Shown here: in pieces, positions 18,656 to 27,228 of the stretch
Layout: every line of letters begins with the position of its first letter
Position numbering within the stretch: the first letter of the stretch is position 1
Source of the DNA: Desmonostoc geniculatum HA4340-LM1
GTDB taxonomy: Bacteria; Cyanobacteriota; Cyanobacteriia; Cyanobacteriales; Nostocaceae
DNA: 55,553 nt
Assembly (NCBI GenBank): GCA_019359545.1
Contig: JAHHHB010000037.1
Span: forward strand, 1 to 55,553
Direction of reading: 5' to 3'
Position numbers and translations under genes: made by a program
Notes under the pieces: generated by a model
What the model saw: the letters and a program-made list of their open reading frames with translations, nothing else
What the model was told of the DNA's origin: nothing
Databases searched by the model: none

Positions 18656-18807
18656 GATTTTTGGGTAATATGTAAATAATTGTTAACTTTATTTAGATAG
18701 TTTACATTGTTTTTGTCTTTAGTGATTATTCTTTTGTGAATACAAGGGACTGGGGAAGAAATTCGCCCACCAAAAGCGAGGTTTTAACCAAATCTTAAGA
18801 GTCACAA

Positions 18808-19821
18808 ATGAAAATTGACATTGAAAAAACAGCAGAAATGCTAGAGCAAGTTCACCAATTAGAATCCACACTGGGTCTCAAGAACGAAGCCTGTCGTTCC
18901 AAATTTTTGATTCACCCTGACTTCACATCAAAAGTTTTCTTGTTTTTGCATGGTTTTACAGCAGGCCCTTACCAGTTTGAGCCGCTTGGTAAAGCCTTAT
19001 TTAACAAGGGATATAACGTTTTGATTCCTTTACAACCTGGTCATGGACGTTCAGGCAACTGGAGCCGTCAAAATCCTCCACCACTACCAACAGATATTCA
19101 GATATATCAACAATTTGTGCTTGAATGGTTGCAAATTGCGAAAACGCTAGGCCAAGAAGTTGTAATTGGTGGATTATCAACAGGTGGAACTTTAGCTGCT
19201 TGGTTAGGTTTAGAGCATCCCCAGGAGATTGACCGCGCTTTATTGTTCACGCCTTATTTTGGTAGCCGTCACTCACTATTCGATCAACTGCTCAAAATCC
19301 TGCCAATTTACTTTGAATGGTTCAACAAAGATGCACCTGGCAATTTTGGTTATAAAGGTTTTTGTCTTAAGGCATTACGGATATTTCTTCAATTGGCAGA
19401 GGAGGTTTTAAAAAAGGCTCAAGGCTCTGTTTGTGCCCCTAGTTTAATGGTATGTAGTGAGGCAGATCGTGCTGTTAGTCGCTCCAAACAGCAGGATTTT
19501 TTCCGAAGGGTAGTTAATCAGCAACCAAAATCCTGGTACTACTGTTTCGATGATTCGCTTCACATTGAACACCGGATGATGACAAAACTAGAAGATAATG
19601 ATTATGAGGAACTGGTAATTACCCTTGCGAAAGCATTTGTTGAGAGTGAGTTGACTTGGGTAGAGTTTGAGCAAATGGCAAAGCGGATAGCCCAAGGACA
19701 AGCCGATGACAAAATCATGCAAGAATTCAACCTCAACGATCGCGTTTTTCAACAGCTATCTGCAATGATGACTCAAGGTTTTGGCTGCGACGATCTTAAA
19801 TGCATCAATCCATATTCCTGA
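18808..19821 (+). CDS. Alpha/beta hydrolase (carboxylesterase/lipase-like)
   Basis: The alpha/beta hydrolase fold begins near residue 45 with FLFLHGFTAGPYQF (oxyanion loop HGF). The nucleophile elbow is GLSTGG (S124), the acid EADRAV (D220) and the histidine SLHIEH (H252), so the triad is complete. It resembles carboxylesterase/monoacylglycerol-lipase proteins. Residues about 270-337 extend beyond the fold as a helical tail with no recognised domain. AAGAG precedes ATG 18808. No signal peptide is seen. Confidence 0.85.
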   Translation: MKIDIEKTAEMLEQVHQLESTLGLKNEACRSKFLIHPDFTSKVFLFLHGFTAGPYQFEPLGKALFNKGYNVLIPLQPGHGRSGNWSRQNPPPLPTDIQIYQQFVLEWLQIAKTLGQEVVIGGLSTGGTLAAWLGLEHPQEIDRALLFTPYFGSRHSLFDQLLKILPIYFEWFNKDAPGNFGYKGFCLKALRIFLQLAEEVLKKAQGSVCAPSLMVCSEADRAVSRSKQQDFFRRVVNQQPKSWYYCFDDSLHIEHRMMTKLEDNDYEELVITLAKAFVESELTWVEFEQMAKRIAQGQADDKIMQEFNLNDRVFQQLSAMMTQGFGCDDLKCINPYS

Positions 19822-19910
19822 TGCATAATGCTCTTTGATGCAGAACTTAGCCAAATTACCCAGAGATTGCTCAAAGGATTATGATAGCTGACTGGAATGC
19901 AATTTTATTC

Positions 19911-20002
19911 AGGACTTACGCAAAATGTGACCAAAAGCCTTATTCAAGCGTTGCGGTAATTCATGAATTACCGCTACTTTCGTTATATTTTGCGTAAGTC
20001 CT
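19911..20002. mobile_element. Short MITE (92 bp), GGACTTACGCAAAA ends
   Basis: AGGACTTACGCAAAATGT and ATATTTTGCGTAAGTCCT are inverted repeats around GGTAATTCATGAATTACC, itself a perfect palindrome. This end sequence is frequent in Nostoc-type genomes. It lies 28 bases before the NagB-like gene and probably within its leader. Confidence 0.75.
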
Positions 20003-20029
20003 ATTTTTAATAAACTTCTCTGTAAGCAA

Positions 20030-20800
20030 ATGGTAGCTGCTACAAACTTTTTTCGCGTTGACGATTTATTAGTGCAGATTTACAACTCTGAAGTCGAAAT
20101 GGCGCTCTCAGTTGCGGAAATCACCCAACAGTACTTACAGCAGGTTCTCAACCAACAGGATACAGCATCTGTATTGTTAGCAACAGGTAACTCCCAACTG
20201 AAATTTCTTGATGCTTTGATTAAATTGGGTGGTGTAGATTGGTCAAGGATTACTCTGTTCCATTTAGATGAATATTTGGGAATTAGTGCGTATCATTCTG
20301 CTAGTTTCCGGCGTTATATGCGAGAACGCGTAGAAAAACGGGTTGCTCCTAAAGAATTTCACTATATAGAAGGTGATACATTGCAACCAGTGGCAGAATG
20401 CGATCGCTACACCAAATTATTGCAAGCACAACCAATTGACTTGTGCTGTCTTGGTGTTGGTGAAAATGGACATTTGGCTTTTAACGATCCAGCGGTAGCA
20501 GATTTTCAAGATTCCTACAGTGTAAAACTAGTAAAACTAGATAAAATCAACCGTCAGCAACAAGTAAACACAGGTCACTTTCCGAATCTGGAAACTGTTC
20601 CACAGTACGCTTTTACTGTTACTATTCCAAGCATTTGTTCAGCAAAAAAAATTATTTGTCTTGCTCCAGAAATACGTAAAGCAAATGTGGTAAAACAAAT
20701 ATTGCAGGGAGCTATAAGTGCAGAATGTCCGGCTTCTGTTCTCCGTCAACAATCCCAAGCAACGTTATTTTTGGATGTAAACTCTGCTAGTTTGCTTTAA
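20030..20800 (+). CDS. nagB: NagB/RpiA-family glucosamine-6-phosphate deaminase-like protein
   Basis: Isomerising deaminase fold: ATGNSQLKFLDAL (phosphate loop), LFHLDEYLGISAYHSASFRR (catalytic Asp of HLDEY), LGVGENGHLAFNDP (active-site His with Asn and Asp at positions that are Asp and Glu in the E. coli enzyme), and VTIPSICSAKKIICL. The expected reaction is GlcN6P + H2O to Fru6P + NH4+. At 256 residues it is normal for the family. No other amino-sugar gene is nearby. Confidence 0.85.
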   Translation: MVAATNFFRVDDLLVQIYNSEVEMALSVAEITQQYLQQVLNQQDTASVLLATGNSQLKFLDALIKLGGVDWSRITLFHLDEYLGISAYHSASFRRYMRERVEKRVAPKEFHYIEGDTLQPVAECDRYTKLLQAQPIDLCCLGVGENGHLAFNDPAVADFQDSYSVKLVKLDKINRQQQVNTGHFPNLETVPQYAFTVTIPSICSAKKIICLAPEIRKANVVKQILQGAISAECPASVLRQQSQATLFLDVNSASLL

Positions 20801-21244
20801 GTTGTAAAATGAAGTACACGGGTAGGGGCACAGCCATGTTCCCTACAATTATCTGTACCCCACGCCTGTTGCAATCTGCTGTAACTTTAGGGACGATGAG
20901 CCGATTAGCTTATCTCAAGCGAGAACCTGTGAAAGTCTGTTAATATCGCTTCTATATCTTCTTTCATTTGAGAACTTATAACTTCATACTCTAGGGGTGT
21001 CTGAGCTGAGACTCAAGGAATACTTTTATTGTCGATTAAGTAAATCGATACAATAAAACCAAACTGTGTGAAGAAAGGTAAACAAGGCCCACACCCTTTT
21101 TCCCACTGCCCCCTGCCTTATCCCAACAACAATTATTTACGCGTATTTACTTAGATTGTCACCAAAGATATATGACGATCTACTTAAATTACCGATTTTT
21201 TAAATAAATTGGGAATATTATTGTTTAATTCTCTTGGATTTAGA
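20801..21244. other. Intergenic region between convergent nagB and devA
   Basis: Contains a degraded REP piece (GGTAGGGGCACAGCC near 20821, GTACCCCACGCC near 20856). No ORF or RNA gene is recognised. Confidence 0.4.
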
Positions 21245-21937
21245 CTATTGTGAAATTTCTTTGACCAGATGACCATCTTCCATATGAATTATGCGATCGG
21301 CAATATCTAAAATTCTGTTGTCGTGAGTAACCATTAAGATGGCACAATTCTGTTCCTTCGCTAATTCCTGCATTAGAGTGACAACATCTCGCCCTGTCTT
21401 ACTGTCTAAAGCAGCTGTAGGTTCATCAGCTAAAACCAATTTAGGATGACTTACTAAAGCACGCGCAATGGCTACCCGTTGTTTTTGCCCTCCTGAGAGA
21501 TCGGATGGGTAGTAATTAACTCTATTTTCTAATTTAACAGCGTTGAGCATAGCTTCTGATTTGCTACGAGCCTCCTGTTCAGAAATATTTTTGTGTAATT
21601 CAAGGGACATTTGAACATTTTGTCTAGCTGTTAGGAAATCTAACAAGTTGTGAGCTTGGAATATATAGCCAATATGACGACGTACTTTAACTAATTGCTC
21701 ATTACTAGCTCCAGAAAGCTCATGACCTAGAAATTTAAGACTTCCCTCTTGGACAGAGCGTAATCCACCAATTAAAGTGAGTAAAGTTGTTTTTCCTGAG
21801 CCTGATGGACCAGTCATAATCACAATTTCGCCAAATTTGATATGAAAGTTAATATCAAATAATGTTTGGGTACGAATTTTTTTTTCGCCAAAATAGTGAT
21901 TGAGTTCTGTGATATTAACAATATATTTTGTTTTCAT
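21245..21937 (-). CDS. devA: DevA-like ABC exporter ATPase
   Basis: ATPase of a DevBCA exporter, the MacB/LolD type that drives a membrane-fusion protein and, with TolC, moves lipids or peptides to the outer membrane. Walker A is GPSGSGKTT (43-51), the signature LSGGQKQR, and Walker B LVLADEPTAALD, followed by the H-loop MVTHD. It has 230 residues. It is last in the order devB-devC-devA, 25 bases after devC. In Anabaena the original DevBCA exports heterocyst glycolipids. This copy is beside a polyketide-like cluster, so a related lipid is the likely cargo (inference). Confidence 0.9.
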   Translation of the reverse strand: MKTKYIVNITELNHYFGEKKIRTQTLFDINFHIKFGEIVIMTGPSGSGKTTLLTLIGGLRSVQEGSLKFLGHELSGASNEQLVKVRRHIGYIFQAHNLLDFLTARQNVQMSLELHKNISEQEARSKSEAMLNAVKLENRVNYYPSDLSGGQKQRVAIARALVSHPKLVLADEPTAALDSKTGRDVVTLMQELAKEQNCAILMVTHDNRILDIADRIIHMEDGHLVKEISQ

Positions 21938-21962
21938 ATTGCTTATATGATGTATGCATTAT

Positions 21963-23135
21963 TTAAAAAATATCTGCTGGATCTACTTTTCTGAGTTTGT
22001 TTGTAGATAAAAATGCAGAAGTTAAACACATTAAAATTGCTGAAATTAATACTATTGTCGCTTTATCAGTACTCATGATAACTGGTAATTTAGTAGCATT
22101 TTTAGAGATATCATAGAGACCTATAGATATAATAAAACCTGGGACATAACCTAGAGATGCTAAAATTAAAGCTTGTTTAAAAACTACACTTAATAAATAT
22201 TTGTTTTTGAATCCCATTGCTTTTAAGGTTGCATATTCAGTTAGATGACTTGAAATATTACTATAAAGAATTTGATAGACAACGATTACACCAACAACAA
22301 ACCCCATTAAGACCATCAAGTTAAACACAAATCCAATGGGTGTTCTCAAAGACCAATAGCTTTTTTCAAGAGCAATAAAGTCTTTGCTAGTAATCAGTCT
22401 TACGTCTTGGGGTAAGTTAACTGATAAATCTGCCAAAACTTTTTCGGGATTAGCATTAGATTTGAGTTTAATTAAGCCTATATCTATCTTTTGTACTGGA
22501 CGATCTTGAAATATCCTCAGAAATGTTGAAGAACTAACGATTAAATTTCCATCAACTCCAAATGAAGGTCCAAGATTAAATAAACCACCAATTTTAACTT
22601 TGTAACCAACTATTCCAGAATAACTGTAGATTTCAACTTTTACAGTTTTTCCTTGCTCAAAATCTTTAGCGATCGCTCCAAATTCTGGTCGAGAATCACG
22701 GTCAAATAAAACAATGTTAGGAATTCTCACTACATGGAGTTTATCTTCAATATTTGTAAATTTAAAAATTGATTTAACTGGATCAAAGCCAAGCACATAT
22801 AGTGGATATTTTAACCCATTATCTGGATTTTTAAATTTGGCAAATTGCACATATAACGGGCTAACTGATTTTACACTTTCATAACCTAATAGTTGGTGTA
22901 AATACGACCGAGCAAAACTTTGATTAGATGTCAGAGATTTATATTGAGCGCTAATTAAAAATAAGTCCCCTTCTAAATTATTATGTAGCTGTGTAGCACT
23001 GTCATAGAGAGCATCTTGGAAACCAATTTGCATAAACATGAGAACAGCGACAAAAGCAATCCCAGCCAAAGCTACAACAAATCGAATTCTTTGTCGGGCT
23101 AGTTGTAGCCAAGCCAGAGGTATATTGAGAATCAT
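21963..23135 (-). CDS. devC: DevC-like ABC exporter permease
   Basis: A FtsX/MacB-type permease of 390 residues. It has an N-terminal membrane segment (about 18-38, FVVALAGIAFVAVLMFMQIGF), a large extracytoplasmic domain (about 40-255), then three C-terminal segments (about 270-295, 315-342 and 350-372). The conserved cytoplasmic stretch LTEYATLKAMGFKNKYL matches the coupling region of DevC proteins. It pairs with DevA and DevB. Confidence 0.9.
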   Translation of the reverse strand: MILNIPLAWLQLARQRIRFVVALAGIAFVAVLMFMQIGFQDALYDSATQLHNNLEGDLFLISAQYKSLTSNQSFARSYLHQLLGYESVKSVSPLYVQFAKFKNPDNGLKYPLYVLGFDPVKSIFKFTNIEDKLHVVRIPNIVLFDRDSRPEFGAIAKDFEQGKTVKVEIYSYSGIVGYKVKIGGLFNLGPSFGVDGNLIVSSSTFLRIFQDRPVQKIDIGLIKLKSNANPEKVLADLSVNLPQDVRLITSKDFIALEKSYWSLRTPIGFVFNLMVLMGFVVGVIVVYQILYSNISSHLTEYATLKAMGFKNKYLLSVVFKQALILASLGYVPGFIISIGLYDISKNATKLPVIMSTDKATIVLISAILMCLTSAFLSTNKLRKVDPADIF

Positions 23136-23367
23136 TTAGTAAACCTCAACGATACAAATTGGGTATTGGGCATTGGGCATTGGGCATGGGGCATTGGGCA
23201 TTTGTTATTTATTACTTTACTGTCTCATCTAGTTAATAGTCAGAATCCAGCTTGAAATTGCAAAATCAAGCGTACTATAATTTATTGATTTTATTGGTTC
23301 TTATTAAACTAGGTTATCAAAGTCTTCTGAATTCTGGATTCTGAATTCTGAATTCTGAATATTTACG
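23136..23367. repeat. devB-devC gap with ATTGGGC and GAATTCTG heptamers
   Basis: ATTGGGC units at 23159-23200 and GAATTCTG/TCTGAAT units at 23325-23360. They lie inside the presumed devBCA transcript, so the operon may be uncoupled or partially terminated here. Confidence 0.7.
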
Positions 23368-24573
23368 TCAAATATAAATCATTACCTCTACTTGTAAGTC
23401 AGTAAAACCAGTCACTTGTTGATTATCTGCCAGGCGATCAATACGAATTTTGACATCAACTATTTTGTTATCGGTGTCTGCTTGCAGAGTATTATTAAAG
23501 ATATTTTGTTTGCCAACTTGTAGACCAATATCTGCGACTTTTCCTCGTAATTTTCCTGGAAAGGCATCGCTAGTAATAATAGCTGATTGACCTAGACGCA
23601 CTTTTTGAATATCAGTTTCGTAGACTTCTGCAACAACATACATCTGTTGTGTGCGACCTAAATCAGCTATTCCCATAGTGCCGATAATTTCTCCAGGCCA
23701 AGTATTAATTTTCATGATTTGCCCGGTTATGGGCGATCGCACCACGCTTAAATCCCATTCTGCCTGAGCCTGTTTAACTGAGGCGATCGCACTGTCAACA
23801 TCGGCTTCTGCTGCTGCTACATCGGTGGGACGAACTTCGGCAATACTCTTGAGTCTGGCTTTGGCCTCGATTAACTGCTTTTGCAGAGTTTCGATAGTGC
23901 GCTTGAGAGAGGCTTTAGCTTCATTAAGCTGCTGCCCAACAGTATCGACTCGCAAACGTTTAGTATCTGCATCGGAAGCAGAAATTGCACCATCTTTATA
24001 TAAGTTTTGATATCGCTGGTTTTCGCTTTCAGCATTACGCCACTCTGCCTCTAAGCGAGCAATGGTTGCTTGTTGTGCAGAAGTCTCTCCGTCTAACTCA
24101 GCTTCTAAACGAGCAATGGTTGCTTGTTGTGCAGAGATATCTCCGGCTTTTGCTCCCGCTTTTACCTGGTTGAGACTAGCTTGGGCAACTAAGACTTGCC
24201 GTTGGGCTTTTTCTAGCGCTGCAAGACGAGGAAAGTAAGTGTCAAGAATTGCAACTATTTGCCCCTCCCGCACCTTGTCTCCTTTATTTACCAAGAGTTT
24301 TGTGACTCGAACACCCGCTTGCGAGTCAGAGGCGGACAGACGAATAACTTCTCCTTGAGGTTCTAAGCGTCCCAAAGCAGAAACAGCAGTCATTCTAGGA
24401 GAACTACTTGGAGTAGCTACAGGCTCTACTTTAGAAGACAATTGAAATTGTGAAAAGGTATAAAATGAAACTGCACCAGTAGCTACAGCCATAACAGTTG
24501 CCAACATAACTGACGACCAAGCTACAGGTTTAATGAATGGTTTTATAAATGACTCTTTTTGTTTTGGCACCAT
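23368..24573 (-). CDS. devB: DevB-like membrane-fusion protein
   Basis: Periplasmic adaptor of 401 residues. It has a cytoplasmic basic start, one membrane anchor (about 18-40, VMLATVMAVATGAVSFYTF), and a lipoyl/barrel half (VSALGRLEPQGEVIRLSA, KLLVNKGDKVREGQIVAILD). A long alpha-hairpin coiled coil (about 118-275) and the second barrel half follow (SPITGQIMKINTWPGEI, AEVYETDIQKVRLGQSAII). The LGRLEPQGEV motif is characteristic of DevB/HlyD-type cyanobacterial adaptors. The coiled coil carries an 18-residue tandem duplication (SAQQATIARLEAE twice). It is the first gene of the operon. Confidence 0.9.
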   Translation of the reverse strand: MVPKQKESFIKPFIKPVAWSSVMLATVMAVATGAVSFYTFSQFQLSSKVEPVATPSSSPRMTAVSALGRLEPQGEVIRLSASDSQAGVRVTKLLVNKGDKVREGQIVAILDTYFPRLAALEKAQRQVLVAQASLNQVKAGAKAGDISAQQATIARLEAELDGETSAQQATIARLEAEWRNAESENQRYQNLYKDGAISASDADTKRLRVDTVGQQLNEAKASLKRTIETLQKQLIEAKARLKSIAEVRPTDVAAAEADVDSAIASVKQAQAEWDLSVVRSPITGQIMKINTWPGEIIGTMGIADLGRTQQMYVVAEVYETDIQKVRLGQSAIITSDAFPGKLRGKVADIGLQVGKQNIFNNTLQADTDNKIVDVKIRIDRLADNQQVTGFTDLQVEVMIYI

Positions 24574-24611
24574 AACTATCTTTGAAAATTACCTAACAAG
24601 GTAAAAGTAAA

Positions 24612-24696
24612 AAGAATTCAGAATCCAGAATCGGTGAATTCTCATCTTTTTACTTTTATGGATTGTAAGAATTCAGAATCCAGAATCGGTGAATTC
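24612..24696. repeat. 30-bp direct repeat with GAATTC ends
   Basis: An identical 30-base string starting AAGAATTCAGAATCC occurs at 24612-24641 and 24667-24696, separated by 25 bases, in the devB upstream region. A related GAATTCTGA pair lies at 24809-24832. Confidence 0.7.
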
Positions 24697-24856
24697 ATGA
24701 GAGTTGGATACCCCAACTTCATAATTTTCAGAAAATCAAGTAGTTCTACCATGCTTGATTTTCCAGCCATTCTGACGCCAAGCCGCGCAGCATCTCCAGC
24801 TTTGCTCCTGAATTCTGACTTCTGAATTCTGACTATGCATTTAGCCAGAGCTATTT

Positions 24857-25180
24857 TTATTTGTTTAGCACTGCCTCTTTTTTACTTTTAACGATCGCTA
24901 AGTATTCGCTGCGAGTTCCATCTATTCGATAGTGGTCGCAAATTTGGCAGAGTTTTAATATATCCAATCTGCTGAATACTTTTTGATGTTCAATTCCGTT
25001 GTCATTTCTCCACCGCCAAAAAGTTGTTCGGTCAATACGACGATTGCTTTCAGGCCATCTTCGTCTCGATAAAAAATCGACCAATTCTTCTTCATAAAAC
25101 GAATAACCTTTTGGCAACTTCAGAAGTTCTTCTCTTAACTCAGTTAGCGGTATGAGTGGATCTAGCTCAGATAGTCTCAT
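24857..25180 (-). CDS. Small protein with helix-turn-helix-like segment (107 aa)
   Basis: A charged soluble protein of 107 residues. The stretch RRIDRTTFWRWRNDNGI near residue 48 looks like a DNA-recognition helix-turn-helix, and the C-terminal half (FSRLDILKLCQICDHYRIDG) is helical. It begins about 2 kb upstream of the polyketide genes, on the other strand, and is followed in the same direction by devBCA, so a regulatory role for either is possible (inference). I do not recognise the family. Confidence 0.6.
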   Translation of the reverse strand: MRLSELDPLIPLTELREELLKLPKGYSFYEEELVDFLSRRRWPESNRRIDRTTFWRWRNDNGIEHQKVFSRLDILKLCQICDHYRIDGTRSEYLAIVKSKKEAVLNK

Positions 25181-25987
25181 GCCAGCAAGCCCTTATATTT
25201 TCATGAAAGTCTAATTATGCAGAACGCTTCATACAACACGGATCATCGCATAAATCACATTGTAATACTGTAGGGTTAGGAATATATGGAATGATTGAGT
25301 AACCAGAGGAATTGATATTTTAATTCTTCCTGTTTTCATATCTATCCATTTTCCAAAACCAACAGTATTGAATCTCTTTATTTAATTACATACGATAAAC
25401 TGACTGATACTCAATTGCAATCCATATGCAACACTTTTATGAAGAAATAACTAGACAGTATCTTGCATAAAATTCAACAAGATATTTTAAAAGATTGAGG
25501 AATTTTGAACATCTTAATGTCCTCGATATCACTCAGGATTTGAAAATAGGTGTTCAGTTTGTCGTAGATCTGTTGTTGAGCAAGATTTGTCATTCTTTAG
25601 ATATAGTTGCTAGTGGCTAATTTTACTTTTCAAAATAATCATCATTTGAGAGCAATAATTTATTCAAAAAATTAACTAATTGATTAAGACATAAAAACTT
25701 TTCAAAAAAATCAACTTTTGGATAGATGTAAAAGCTGTTGATGGTAGCAATAAAATTCATTAATTCATCCCAAAAATAGCTATGGTAGAAAACTAACGCT
25801 TTTAATTGCTAATTTGTCACCGAACAGTGAACAATTTGATGACTGATAACTATTTAGTCTTAAATTCGCAGATGTGCAATTTTTATGCAATTTTGGCAAT
25901 GTATTTTTGCGGTATGAGATACTAATTGAAAAGAGTTTTAATAGTTATGTGAATGACAGCGATCGCCCCCGAAAGACCCTGAATAAA
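25181..25987. other. Long AT-rich intergenic region
   Basis: 807 bases with no supported gene. It divides the minus-strand 107-residue gene from the plus-strand 94-residue gene. An open frame continues from 25874 into the next gene but lacks a good start. Confidence 0.4.
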
Positions 25988-26272
25988 ATGAAACTACAGC
26001 GATTCATGCTCTCATTGCCAAGCTTTGATAACCAGCGACTGATTTTTCATGCAGCTCGCCAGACCCTTCGCAAAGCTGAGATGGCCCGCGTTGCGGTGCG
26101 TGAATGGCTCAATGAACATGATTGTGAGCTAGAAGAGTGGAAACGCAAAACAGCTTCTGAGCTTGGAATTAGTATTAGTATACTTGAGCAAAAGCTCTTA
26201 GCATCTGCTCAGCATCAAGCGGTAACGAGTAAAGGAGATGATGATGTTAATTCAGAAGATAACTCTCTATAA
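25988..26272 (+). CDS. Small helical protein of unknown function (94 aa)
   Basis: Begins MKLQRFMLSLPSFDNQRLIF and continues ARQTLRKAEMARVAVREWL with an acidic tail (DDDVNSEDNSL). It is predicted all-helical, with no membrane segment. ATG 25988 is chosen because the upstream extension to 25874 has poor composition and contains a HIP1 site. It is the last gene before the polyketide cluster. The family is unknown. Confidence 0.45.
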   Translation: MKLQRFMLSLPSFDNQRLIFHAARQTLRKAEMARVAVREWLNEHDCELEEWKRKTASELGISISILEQKLLASAQHQAVTSKGDDDVNSEDNSL

Positions 26273-27228
26273 GTTCAGGCGTAGGTTATAATTAATTTAC
26301 ACATTTTCAGTCGTAAATTTACAACTAAATATATAGCATTGTTAATTGGGAATTACCTAAAAAACTATGCTCGGTAAACATTTCATCTAGCAAGACGTAT
26401 CTAAGTGTATCTAAGTTGCATATCAATTGTAATGAAGAAATAATCAGTCTAATATTAACTGCAAGCCACAATTTAATACGAATTCTGACTCTGAGAATTC
26501 TCACCTGCATCTGATTAATAATTTATGTTGCAACATTGAGGCCAAGCGAATGTACTTAAACATTGCATTATTTTCCGTGAAAATCGTCATTAGTCTGAAG
26601 TTTCCCAATGAAAATGTACTAGAAAAGCTTGCAAAGGTTGCTGTACAGTCAATCCAAGAATTGGTGCTTCAGATACTGCAACCACGTAGAGGCTAGAACT
26701 AAAGGCAGATCAATGGTAAGCGAAAAACTCGCTCCCCAAGCTCCTTTGATAATTTGTACCCAATAAAGCGATCTAAGAAAAATTTGGCAGCCGCTTTAGT
26801 TAAGTATGAGCGCTTTTACCTGAGAATAACTTCAAATGATTCATTAGTCATTTGTCCTTTGTAAATAACCAATGACCAATGAAAAATGACAAAAATCCAG
26901 AATTTAGACTTGAGAATATCCTCACTCAACTTTTTTGAAGTCTGGTTTATGGCTCGTCAAGTCTCAAGTAAAAGGATATCAATTATCATCATTAACTCTT
27001 CTCCTCGTTTCAAAAATAATCGCAATTTACCTTAATTTTAGAGGTATTAAGTCCTTAGGATTTAAAATGTATAATTCAAAATTCATAAGACTTTGATGCC
27101 CAAGTTTAATCATTTGAAGAAAATCAAAAAAGTCATAACACGCTTGATTTACCAATTGCAAGCTGAATTTTGAGATTAAATCTATCAATACCTCTATATT
27201 TCATCAATCCATTAGTGAAGATAAAGTC
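26273..27228. other. Long leader region upstream of the polyketide cluster
   Basis: 956 bases. A heptamer array (TCATTTGTCC / TGACAAA) lies at 26844-26892. A 48-codon frame at 26550-26696 (starts MYLNIALFSVKIVISLKF, ends LQILQPRRG) has no recognised relative. The region must hold the promoter of the PKS gene; I could not see a convincing NtcA-type GTA-N8-TAC site. Confidence 0.4.

Noticed and set aside
26500..27228. NtcA-type promoter (GTA-N8-TAC) before the PKS
   Set aside because: I found no convincing match at a suitable distance from an extended -10 box.
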